DNA of 64,000 nt. Source: Henningerozyma blattae CBS 6284 (lineage: Eukaryota; Ascomycota; Saccharomycetes; Saccharomycetales; Saccharomycetaceae). Made by a program: the position numbers and the translations under genes. Below, one piece after another: positions 1-8,672 of this stretch; position 1 is the first letter of the stretch, and each line of letters begins with the position of its first letter. The DNA lies in assembly GCF_000315915.1 (NCBI RefSeq), contig NC_020185.1:124001-188000 (forward strand), given 5' to 3'. The notes below the pieces were generated by a model that did not search any database, was not told the DNA's origin, and saw nothing but the letters and a program-made list of their open reading frames with translations.

Positions 1-1966
1 TGCAAAATCAAATATAAGAAACCAAGAATCAATTGATACTCAACTAGAAAATTATAAGAGCAATGAGAGCTTTAAGGAGACCGATATTCAAAATTACGTT
101 TCATTTTATAAAAAAGTTTATTTGAACAATAATTGGATTAACACACCAGTCTTTGATATCAAAAACATTCCAATTGGTACCAAAATTGATGGACCTGCTA
201 TCTTGGCTGATAATACTCAAACAAATATTATACCTTCAAATTCAAAAGCAGTTATATTAAATTCACAAATTTTTGTCGAAATCTTGGATTCTTCATTGAA
301 GAATGATTCTATTCAGAATAGTAAAGAAATTGACCCTATATTATTGTCAATATATGGTAATAGATTCATGGATATCGCAGAACAGATGGGTGTCCAATTA
401 AGAAAAACATCCACATCAACAAACATTAAAGAAAGGTTAGACTTTTCATGCGCATTATTTGATCCTGAAGGTAATCTAGTTGCTAATGCACCACATGTTC
501 CTGTACATTTAGGTTCAATGTCTACTTGCATTACTGCCCAAACTAAGATTTGGAAAGATAAATTAAGGCCTGGGGATGTAATTTTTACAAACCATCCTGA
601 TGTTGGTGGAACACATTTACCAGATATCACTGTAATTTCTCCTGCTTTTGGTAAAGATGGAAAGATAATGTTTTATGTGGCCTCAAGGGCACATCATGCA
701 GACATTGGTGGAATCTTACCAGGTTCTGTACCTCCAAATTCAAAGGAATTATATGAAGAGGGAGCCGCTATATATTCTGAATTATTGGTCAAAGGGGGTA
801 AATTTCAAGAAGATTTAGTCTATCAATTATTTGTTGAGGAGCCTGCCAAATATCCTGGGTGTAGTGGAGCAAGAAGAATAACTGATAATATTAATGATCT
901 TAAGGCCCAAGTTGCTGCAAATACTAAAGGTATACAACTAATTGACCAAATGGTTTCTAACAGTAGTTACAACATAATCCTAAAATATATGAATGCTATT
1001 CAAGCTAATGCTGCATCAACTATTAAAAAGATGTTGAAACAGTTATCTCAACACTTCAATAAAGATGAATTTTCTGGTGAAGATTATATGGATGATGGTA
1101 GTTTGATTAAATTAAAAGTGAAGTTGGATATTATCAATGAAAAATATACCTTTGATTTTACAGGTACATCACCTCAAATCTATGGTAACACTAACGCTCC
1201 AATTGCCATTACCTATTCTGCGATTCTATATTGTTTAAGATGTTTGGTTGGTGAAGATATTCCTTTAAATCAAGGGTGTTTAGAACCAATTAATGTAATT
1301 GTACCACAAAACAGTATTCTTTGTCCTGGATCTGGTGTTGCTGTTGTTGGCGGTAACGTTTTAACATCACAAAGGGTAACAGATGTGATTTTCAAAACTC
1401 TCAATGTAATGGCTGATTCTCAAGGTGATTGTAACAATTTCACCTTTGGGATTGGAAACAGTAAACATGCAAAGACTGGAAAAGCGTTACATGGGTTTGG
1501 TTACTATGAAACCATATGTGGTGGGAGTGGTGCTGGTTCTGATTCCTGGAGAGGACCCGGATGGGATGGTACCAGTGCAGTTCATACTAATATGACTAAT
1601 ACTCGTATGACTGATCCAGAAATTCTAGAAAGGAGGTATCCAGTAATTTTAAGGGATTTTTCAATTAGAAAAGATTCTAGAGGTAGGGGGAAATTCTCTG
1701 GTGGAAATGGTGTAGTTAGGGATATCGAATTTCGTACAGAAGTCAGTGCTTCAATACTATCAGAACGTCGTGTAATTCCACCTCATGGGTTAAATGGTGG
1801 TGAAAATGGCGGGAGAGGTGAAAATATGTGGTTTAGGAAAGAATCATCTTCAATTGTTAATATTGGAGGGAAAAATACATTCTTAGCAAAGCCTGGAGAT
1901 CGAATTATAATTAAGACGCCTGGTGGTGCAGGGTATGGAAACTTGGAAAAGAATATTAACGCGTAA
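1..1966 (+). CDS. OXP1: 5-oxoprolinase, C-terminal part (cut by window edge)
   Basis: ATP-dependent 5-oxoprolinase converts 5-oxoproline to glutamate in the gamma-glutamyl/glutathione cycle in the cytosol. The frame is open from base 2, so the N-terminal half (hydantoinase A part) lies to the left of the window. The first visible ~100 residues hold the end of the HyuA-like part (GPAI segment near bases 193-204). From about base 330 follows a full hydantoinase B (HyuB) domain, with the typical DFSCALFD, GGTHLPDIT, FDFTGTSPQIYGN and GGSGAGSDSWRG stretches and a glycine-rich end. The S. cerevisiae protein is about 1286 residues, so roughly half is seen here. No break is visible in this part. The TTG at 122 is an internal codon, not a start. 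It ends facing GRE3, which is on the other strand. Confidence 0.95.
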   Translation, partial: AKSNIRNQESIDTQLENYKSNESFKETDIQNYVSFYKKVYLNNNWINTPVFDIKNIPIGTKIDGPAILADNTQTNIIPSNSKAVILNSQIFVEILDSSLKNDSIQNSKEIDPILLSIYGNRFMDIAEQMGVQLRKTSTSTNIKERLDFSCALFDPEGNLVANAPHVPVHLGSMSTCITAQTKIWKDKLRPGDVIFTNHPDVGGTHLPDITVISPAFGKDGKIMFYVASRAHHADIGGILPGSVPPNSKELYEEGAAIYSELLVKGGKFQEDLVYQLFVEEPAKYPGCSGARRITDNINDLKAQVAANTKGIQLIDQMVSNSSYNIILKYMNAIQANAASTIKKMLKQLSQHFNKDEFSGEDYMDDGSLIKLKVKLDIINEKYTFDFTGTSPQIYGNTNAPIAITYSAILYCLRCLVGEDIPLNQGCLEPINVIVPQNSILCPGSGVAVVGGNVLTSQRVTDVIFKTLNVMADSQGDCNNFTFGIGNSKHAKTGKALHGFGYYETICGGSGAGSDSWRGPGWDGTSAVHTNMTNTRMTDPEILERRYPVILRDFSIRKDSRGRGKFSGGNGVVRDIEFRTEVSASILSERRVIPPHGLNGGENGGRGENMWFRKESSSIVNIGGKNTFLAKPGDRIIIKTPGGAGYGNLEKNINA

Positions 1967-2398
1967 AGTTTATAGTAGTAATACTGAGAAACATTACCGT
2001 AGACTTTTAAGAACAACTTATTTTAATACATCTTAAAATTGTAAATATAGCTGAATTGTAGGCGGTGATTTGTATTTTAGAATTTGTCTCATGTTAAAGT
2101 TTTTGACTTGAAACCTATGCTTGGTTTGTAGATTGTTCTTAAAAATAATATATTATTTATAAATAAAACGCTAATTTACTTAAAAAGCTGGTGTCTAAAG
2201 AGCCGTATTATTTAAATGTATATCATATATAAATATATATGATAAAACTATTTTTATTTCTTATGCAAAAAATATCAAATATTAATTGTTTGATAAGCTT
2301 ATTTTTAAATAAATTATGATATATAAGAGTAACAAACAAACTATATATATATACAAGGTGCTTCTAAACAAAGGAAATTTGTTTTTGCAAAGACAAAA
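1967..2398. other. intergenic, convergent 3' ends of OXP1 and GRE3
   Basis: Both flanking genes end here, so it should hold two 3' UTRs and polyadenylation signals. It is AT-rich with TATATA and AAATAAA-type stretches (2150-2360). I see no coding segment. Confidence 0.6.
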
Positions 2399-3385
2399 TT
2401 AAGCAAAAGACCCGAAATGCATGTTATTCCAATCCCAAGTGTCGTTAAAACGAATATTCTTGTTTAATGCTGAGATTTCCAATAATTCAGCTTCAGTTAA
2501 AGTTAATTTTTCATTAACATTCAAATTTAATAGCAATCTTTCCTTTCTTGAAGATTTTGGAATAATAGCAATATCTCTTTGTGTTGCCCATCTTAATAAC
2601 ACTTCAGATGTAGTAACGTCTTTGCCATGAGCGGCAGCTATCTTTTTAATGACTGGATGGTCAAACAAAGCTGGGGTATCCTCGGCTCTCTTTGAACCCA
2701 ATTCCAAGAAGGATTGTGGCCCAAAGGAAGAATAAGAAACGACTGCAATATTTTCATTTTTGCAGAATTGAACTAAGTGTTCTTGAGTTAAGTAAGGATG
2801 ATGTTCAATCTGTAGAGCAGCTGGCCTAATTCTGCATCCCATTAAGACATCTTGCAAGATGGACCCTTGCAAGTTAGAGACACCAATGGATTTAGTTAAG
2901 CCTTCGTCAACTAATTTTTCCATGGCACGATATGTGTCTAAGTATGGGACATTTTGTAATGATATTTTACCTATTTTCGCATCTTCAGCACCGGTATAGA
3001 AGCATGGTGGGTATTTCTCTTCAAATGGTACATATTTAAAAGCTAGAGGGAAATGAATGTAATATAAATCCAAATAATCCAAACCTAAATCGCTCAAAGT
3101 TCTTTGTAAAGCAAGTTTGACATGGTCTGGATGATGGAAAGTGTTCCATAATTTTGAAATAATGAATAAGTCAGATCTTTTAACAATTCCTTCAGATAGA
3201 GCCTTGTTAATACCTTGACCAACTTCTTTTTCATTACCATAGTCAGCTGCACCATCAAATAAACGATAGCCCAATTTAATAGCTTCATAAACTTGAGATG
3301 CACAAACATCATTTGGAATTTTCCAACAGCCTAACCCAACTAAAGGCATCTTTAAACCATTGTTAAGTGTAATCATTGCAGTCAT
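2399..3385 (-). CDS. GRE3: NADPH-dependent aldose reductase (aldo-keto reductase)
   Basis: Cytosolic aldo-keto reductase that reduces aldoses such as xylose, and methylglyoxal, with NADPH. It is 328 residues long against 327 in S. cerevisiae Gre3, and similar throughout. The AKR catalytic tetrad is present: Asp44, Tyr49 (in ADYGNE), Lys78 and His111 (YIHFP). The NADPH-binding [10 protein letters not shown] stretch is near residue 276. The start gives the conserved opening [20 protein letters not shown] element lies about 120 bp upstream. In S. cerevisiae this is a stress-induced gene; a single CCCCT (STRE core) at 3984-3988 is compatible with that but is weak evidence. Confidence 0.95.
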   Translation of the reverse strand: MTAMITLNNGLKMPLVGLGCWKIPNDVCASQVYEAIKLGYRLFDGAADYGNEKEVGQGINKALSEGIVKRSDLFIISKLWNTFHHPDHVKLALQRTLSDLGLDYLDLYYIHFPLAFKYVPFEEKYPPCFYTGAEDAKIGKISLQNVPYLDTYRAMEKLVDEGLTKSIGVSNLQGSILQDVLMGCRIRPAALQIEHHPYLTQEHLVQFCKNENIAVVSYSSFGPQSFLELGSKRAEDTPALFDHPVIKKIAAAHGKDVTTSEVLLRWATQRDIAIIPKSSRKERLLLNLNVNEKLTLTEAELLEISALNKNIRFNDTWDWNNMHFGSFA

Positions 3386-4802
3386 TTTTAAATTATCTTA
3401 AAGCGAAGATCAGTGTATATTGGGTGTATTTGCTTAACTATGAAGATTTACTAAGAAGCATGCTAAGACTTGAAATTGAAAATAAAAAGTTTATTTAAAT
3501 CTTTTTATATATTAGAGTTTTTCTTATTGAAGATTTTGCTTTTCCTAATATTGATCATAGCAAATTGACAACCATTGATATTTCCTTATAGGGATTAGTA
3601 GGTCCCTGGAGTTTCACGCAGTTTTTCCGTAAATAAGTAAGCTATTACCAATATTAAAGTTACAAATTTGCAACCAAGAAATCTCACATGAGTATTGGCA
3701 GGCTTATCCTTTTCATTATTATTAGGGCTTAAAGTCAAATCTACTTTCAACCAGCAAGATAATATGCGATATTTTTGCAGTCAAATCCAACTTCGCTCTT
3801 ATAATTTTCTCGAAATCTTAATTTTTAATCAAAACAGCATATTTTGAAGGTGATTATTGAGTAGTTATAGCTATCTTTTTCTTTTAGTTTTAAACTTAGT
3901 TATAAAGTGTTTTTACACTTAACCAAACGATCTTAATGCTTATTTTGGCAATCTTCTGGAGCAATCTGTAACTATATATTATACCCCTATTTTTGTTAAC
4001 ACAATGCAATTAGGACCTAAGTTTGCGTGAGACTGCATTTTCTATTGAACCTCATTATTTCTAGTATGTTATTTATTGTACACATTATATAAGTAACAAC
4101 GTTTTATTTTCTGCGCCACTATTTGTCTTGGCGTAATTTCGAACTTTATTATCATTCGATGACCATTATTGTATTAACTGTTTTTGGGAAAATGTACGGA
4201 TGCTATTGCTACTAATCTTTCAGTATTACTCATGCGGGCCTTTGTGATGCTGAACCTGAAAATGCATAGGACATCGCTGAATGAAGAATACACGTTTGCA
4301 GGATATCAACTATCTTAGAAGTGTGTGCTTTTTTAATTTAATAAGCAAAAATGCCTACAAATATATGCGATAGATTTTCAGTGAGGAATGAAGTTCCTAA
4401 GATCGTGATATAATTCAACTTTCTTAGGCAAAACAGGAAACTGCTGAATTCGTCAATTAACTGACATAAATACAGTATTAGCAAACCTAAAAATCCTCCT
4501 TATATATCGTATGTATGTAGGTGTCGCTGGAACTATTGTGCTAAATGTCAGGTTTAATTATGAAAATGGCACATATATATATATTTTTAAGAAGGCAATT
4601 CATAAACAAAAATCTAAGTACAACCAAATTGGTTCTGATTAACTCAGCTTGTTAATTGATACTTGGCGTAATTAGAATATATAGATCATTCGTATATTAA
4701 CTCTTCCATATTGTATCAATTGTTTAACTATTGGCAAATTTTAGAATTATTTAAATTCAAATAGTAACCCCAACCAAAGAGTTCAGACGGATTCTGTGAA
4801 AA
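3386..4802. other. intergenic, divergent promoters of GRE3 and the MNN1-like gene
   Basis: A 1.4 kb divergent promoter region. It holds a TATA element for GRE3 (3502-3511, reverse), one CCCCT stress-element core (3984-3988) and scattered AT-rich stretches. The longest short frames found (for example about 27 codons from 3763) are at chance level. I see no gene or RNA that I can support. Confidence 0.5.
3502..3511 (-). promoter_or_regulatory. TATA box of GRE3
   Basis: On the minus strand this reads TATATAAAAA, a TATAWAWR match, about 120 bp before the GRE3 start codon. That is the usual yeast spacing for a TATA-dependent, regulated gene. Confidence 0.5.
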
Positions 4803-7046
4803 ATGTATACCAAGATGATATCCAATAAATTTTGCATACTGAATTCAAAACTGGGAAGATTTGTGTTACTATCAGTATCATTATTAATTTTATTAATTGT
4901 ATTAACGAAAAGTAACGATAGACATGTTTTTTATTTGAAACCTTTCTACCAAACAGATTTTCGTTTAAATCACCTAAACAAATATTTATCGCATCATTTT
5001 GATGATATGGAAATACGACCTGTAACTCATGGTCCATATTCACCCATAGATTATATTCCTGAATATGATAGATTGGTTGCTTTAGAGAGAAAATCCACGT
5101 GGAATCCATTTGAAAGATTAAAATTTCACGATTTTAATGAATTGTTGCTACAGGATAGATGCAATTTTTACTTTCGTGAATTGTATAATTTGAACACTGA
5201 TTGGTCAAATGATTATCATAGGTTAAAATTTGATATTTATGAGGAGACTGACTTCAAGCAGGAAAATTTAGGGGACAATCAACTTTTAAATGATAAAGAG
5301 ATAATTAGAATATTTAATAAGAAAAATGACGTAAAATTGGCATTACAAAGATTAAGAATTTATGATAGATGCTTTATTCAGAATGATAATCTAGATATTA
5401 GAGGCATATTTAATGATTCAATAATTCCCTCAAAAAATATTCAACAAAAGAAACATATCAAAAGGGACTTACAAGAGCGGGCGTTAAATAAAAGAGATAT
5501 GATTAATAAAGATAATTATAAGGAGTTTGACATATGGGACTTTGAAAAAAGAATGTTTCCTTTCCTTAAAAAATTTGATGAGAAATCTATAAAAGAATTT
5601 ATACCTAATATAATATATGGATCGAAAACCCTTCCAAGGGGTAAAATTCCAATCTTAACTGATGATACAAGGTTGAAAGCAAAATTGTCTGATTTTACAT
5701 ATGATCCTTCAAAATCCTTCTGGTCAAATTGGAATTTTATGAGCCACAATATTGCACGCCGTGGCATTTCTATGTGCATTGGTGATGGGCAGTTAAAATT
5801 AGCTCTAAAATTAATCACAACTTTGAGATATTCAGGAAATACCTTACCTATTCAAATTATTATGAAAAAGGGTGAATTAAGCAAAGGTAGCATTGAAAAA
5901 TTAATTTTTGCTGCACAAGGTAATAATTTTAAATTCCGTATAGATAAAGATGAATACAAACCAGCCAGTTCTTATATGCCTCAAGAGATTTTGTTTACAG
6001 ACATTACAGACCTACTTGATCCTGAGTTCTTGAATGATTTTCAATGGTTCAAGAATAAATGGCTGGCATCAATTTTTAATGTTTTTGAAGAAAATATATT
6101 TTTGGATGCAGATGTTGTACCCTATGTCGATTTAAATTTTTTCTTTAACACTAAAGAGTATAATGAAACTGGTACTATTTTTTTTAAAGATCGTTCGTTT
6201 GAACAAATTAATACTGAAAAATGCGATGCTTTTCTTGAATCTATTAACCCACTATTACCTGAGGGAAAATATTTCGATAACCACCCTTACATTGATACGG
6301 AATATGTATCATCGGAATGTGAATATCTACTAAATCCTACCGAAGCAGTTTATAAGAATTTTTTTATCAATCGGAATCAACATCAAATGGAGGCAGGCCT
6401 TTACGCAGTAGATATGAGGAGTCACATAATCCCACTTATTGTAGGTATGACACTACATATGCTACCTGTGGCTACATGCAGTTACGGTGATAAGGAGTTC
6501 TTTTGGCTAGGTTTTTTAGCATCTGGACACTCATACGCTTTCCATCCAATGAATGTAGCAACTGTGGGATATTATAAACAGTTACACAATACAGGAGATA
6601 AAATAGTTGATAAGGTATGTTCTACTCAAATTGCTCATATGGATACCGATTATCGTATGTTGTGGACAAATGCAGGTGCATCTGTCTGTAAAAAACCTGA
6701 AGATTCCCAAGTGGATTGGGAGCGTAAAGGGTCGAAGTGGCCAAAAGATGTTTGTAATAGTGCTAAGGAGATCGAAGATTATTATAATTCTCCAGTAGAT
6801 CCTCGGTGGGCTATGGTTTCAAAAGGGGAAAGTTCTGGGTGGGAGAGATTAAGTGACAGTTGTCAAGGGTATATGTGGTGTGCATTTCGTCAGAAATCTC
6901 GTAAAGAATTTAGTTATGATGAATATACTGAAAAAGGTCATCTTGTAGAATATACTGGAGAAGAATATGAGCATATCAAAACTATTAATTTTGTGTGGAG
7001 TTACTTAGAAGAAGGAATGATTGGAAAAGTTGAGTTACAAGAATAA
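4803..7046 (+). CDS. MNN1: alpha-1,3-mannosyltransferase, MNN1 family (Golgi)
   Basis: Golgi type II membrane glycosyltransferase (GT71) that adds terminal alpha-1,3-mannose to N- and O-linked glycans. It is 747 residues, close to the ~762 of S. cerevisiae Mnn1 and longer than Mnt2, Mnt3 and Mnt4. A short cytosolic tail is followed by one hydrophobic anchor at residues 20-36, then a long lumenal domain. Family stretches seen are DRCNFYFRELY, YDPSKSFWSNW, RYSGNTLPIQI, HQMEAGLYAVD and GDKEFFWLGFLASGH. The metal-binding DxD motif is FLDADVVPY near residue 435. Dibasic stretches near residues 217-231 could be cleavage sites, but this is speculative. MNN1 is a multi-gene family, so orthology to MNN1 itself, rather than a paralogue, rests on length and overall similarity. 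Confidence 0.88.
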   Translation: MYTKMISNKFCILNSKLGRFVLLSVSLLILLIVLTKSNDRHVFYLKPFYQTDFRLNHLNKYLSHHFDDMEIRPVTHGPYSPIDYIPEYDRLVALERKSTWNPFERLKFHDFNELLLQDRCNFYFRELYNLNTDWSNDYHRLKFDIYEETDFKQENLGDNQLLNDKEIIRIFNKKNDVKLALQRLRIYDRCFIQNDNLDIRGIFNDSIIPSKNIQQKKHIKRDLQERALNKRDMINKDNYKEFDIWDFEKRMFPFLKKFDEKSIKEFIPNIIYGSKTLPRGKIPILTDDTRLKAKLSDFTYDPSKSFWSNWNFMSHNIARRGISMCIGDGQLKLALKLITTLRYSGNTLPIQIIMKKGELSKGSIEKLIFAAQGNNFKFRIDKDEYKPASSYMPQEILFTDITDLLDPEFLNDFQWFKNKWLASIFNVFEENIFLDADVVPYVDLNFFFNTKEYNETGTIFFKDRSFEQINTEKCDAFLESINPLLPEGKYFDNHPYIDTEYVSSECEYLLNPTEAVYKNFFINRNQHQMEAGLYAVDMRSHIIPLIVGMTLHMLPVATCSYGDKEFFWLGFLASGHSYAFHPMNVATVGYYKQLHNTGDKIVDKVCSTQIAHMDTDYRMLWTNAGASVCKKPEDSQVDWERKGSKWPKDVCNSAKEIEDYYNSPVDPRWAMVSKGESSGWERLSDSCQGYMWCAFRQKSRKEFSYDEYTEKGHLVEYTGEEYEHIKTINFVWSYLEEGMIGKVELQE

Positions 7047-7517
7047 CTGTATCAACACTAATTGGCGTTAACTATTACTAATCGACTGCATTATGTATCT
7101 ATGCAGAATTACATACCATAATTCACATCATCACACCTGAAAGTTCATTTTGAATTTTAAATTTTGAATATTTTGTCTATAATAAACGCTTCGTAGGTAA
7201 AGAAGTACAATTTAATTTAAAAAAATCAGAAATATATTTAACAAAGTATTTCTCATTAGTACAAGAAATATATATTAATTAATTTAGAAAAAAAAAAAAT
7301 TACTATATCCTTGACATGAATAGATATTTTACAGTTAATATTGAAAACTATTATTATTTGTATAACGTTACATTTTGGGAGAAAACTAAGACCATTTTTA
7401 ACCCAAGCTTACCATAACATTTTGATTAAGCTACAGAAATAATGTTAGTTTATTTCTGTTTGCACTCTGGGGTTAGCTCTAATAAATTTGTAATACGAAA
7501 TGCATTTATATAAGATT

Positions 7518-7550
7518 AGGGGCTACTGTCTTGAACTCTATAAAAAGGGG
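7518..7550 (+). promoter_or_regulatory. STRE plus TATA, promoter-like block with no known gene
   Basis: Two AGGGG stress-response-element cores (7518-7522 and 7546-7550) bracket a consensus TATA box, TATAAAAA, at 7539-7546. The only frame in range is 30 codons from 7606. It could drive a non-coding transcript across the 3' end of the neighbouring minus-strand gene. It could also be chance in AT-rich DNA. Confidence 0.3.
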
Positions 7551-7605
7551 TAAATCTTGTTTGTTTATTACATTAAGTAATACTCATATTCTTTTACAAC
7601 AGTAC

Positions 7606-7698
7606 ATGCTAAATATTGAATTCTTAGATATATTACAAAAATCAATGTATCTCCTATTGTATTACAAACTTGTATTTCTGCAGTCTTCTACAAATTAA
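7606..7698 (+). CDS. possible 30-residue peptide
   Basis: First ATG after the STRE/TATA block; it encodes 30 residues rich in Leu, Tyr and Phe. The length is well within chance for this DNA. It is listed only because of its position about 60 bp after a good TATA box. I do not recognise it, and it may be untranslated. Confidence 0.12.
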   Translation: MLNIEFLDILQKSMYLLLYYKLVFLQSSTN

Positions 7699-7933
7699 AA
7701 GAAAAATGAATTTGAGACAGAACAAAAGACTACAAATACAAACTATATAAAAGGAATATTATTCTACAAATTATCCCAGCTTGATTTTGAAAATCCGTTG
7801 TAAAATACTGTAAATGACTAGTGTATTAAATTATACGTATTAGGAGAGAGGTCATGATTGATTATTAATGAAAATGAAAATTTATAAACGCTATAGAGTG
7901 CTCAACTAAGGATGAAACACCAATACGAAATTA

Positions 7934-8356
7934 TTACATAATATTTCTCAAATTGAAAAAGAATTTCTTTGACTGGAATCTAGCAATAGCCTTTTCTTGT
8001 TTACTGAAGGGTGTTAATGTTATATTTTGAGGTTTAACTTTAACATTTAAGTTTGGTATGCCACTAATTTCTTCAGCTACAGTTTTTGTTTGATTATGAG
8101 ACGATATCTTAGAAAAAGTAGTATTTAGTCTCCCACTAATTTCAGCTGCTACTGTAGTATGTGTTTGTTCTTTAATTTCATTAGCTACTGGTATTTTGGA
8201 GTCTTCAGCAATTTCTCTGGCTACTGTGGTTTGGGATATTTCATTAATTTCATTAGCAACTGTCATTTTAGAATCTTCCTTGATTTCCATAGATACCGTT
8301 TTAAGATGTAGAATGACATTTGAATTTGTATACTTTGATGAATTATTGCAGGTCAT
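7934..8356 (-). CDS. unrecognised protein of 12-residue tandem repeats
   Basis: A 140-residue protein that I cannot match to a known family. Residues 20-103 are seven tandem 12-residue units, and residues 104-115 may be a degenerate eighth. The units at 20, 32, 44, 56, 68 and 92 fit a pattern like T-V-A-x-E-I-x-E-x-S-x-x; examples are TVANEINEISQT, TVAREIAEDSKI and TVAAEISGRLNT. The unit at 80 is the most diverged. The tail (116-140) is basic and aromatic. There is no signal peptide or membrane segment. A canonical TATA box stands 130 bp upstream, and a GC-rich cluster of CGGA motifs lies 275-316 bp upstream. The regular repeat keeping one frame supports real coding. It might be an amphipathic or LEA-like stress protein, but that is only a guess. 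Confidence 0.6.
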   Translation of the reverse strand: MTCNNSSKYTNSNVILHLKTVSMEIKEDSKMTVANEINEISQTTVAREIAEDSKIPVANEIKEQTHTTVAAEISGRLNTTFSKISSHNQTKTVAEEISGIPNLNVKVKPQNITLTPFSKQEKAIARFQSKKFFFNLRNIM

Positions 8357-8485
8357 TGTATGAGTTTGTTTGAATGTGATTGAATTGTTAAGAATATGAA
8401 TTGTATTGTTTAATACTGATGTGCAAACAAGAATAAGAAGAGGAAAGGAGTAGCAGACAGTATTTATTTGTCAAGATTCCGGTCG

Positions 8486-8493
8486 TTTATATA
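8486..8493 (-). promoter_or_regulatory. TATA box of the repeat-protein gene
   Basis: On the minus strand this reads TATATAAA, a consensus TATA box about 130 bp before the ATG at 8356. It supports the 140-residue frame being transcribed. Confidence 0.5.
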
Positions 8494-8630
8494 TCATTGC
8501 AAGTTAATAGATTAATAGTCTAAGTAGTGTATGATTTGTATATCCTATACTGGCTATTCTCCGCCAATTTAAACCTCGAGCTTGATTTATTATTATCATT
8601 TGTTATATTATGTATGTTAATAAGATCTTG

Positions 8631-8672
8631 CGGAAGCGGAGGCGGAGATGAACGGCGGAAGCAGATGGCGGA
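8631..8672. promoter_or_regulatory. GC-rich cluster of five CGGA motifs
   Basis: CGGA begins at 8631, 8637, 8643, 8656 and 8669, so the spacing is 6, 6, 13 and 13. This sits inside a GC-rich island (about 8629-8700) in otherwise very AT-rich DNA. CGG triplets are the half-sites of fungal Zn2Cys6 factors, so this may be an upstream activating site of the minus-strand repeat-protein gene. The factor cannot be named from the sequence. Confidence 0.35.

Larger units (their letters stand above)
7047..7933. other. intergenic between the MNN1-like gene and the repeat-protein gene
   Basis: Convergent 3' regions of about 890 bp, longer than needed for two terminators. It contains a promoter-like block on the plus strand (7518-7550) and a 30-codon frame after it. 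Otherwise it is AT-rich, with a run of A at about 7289-7299. Confidence 0.5.
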
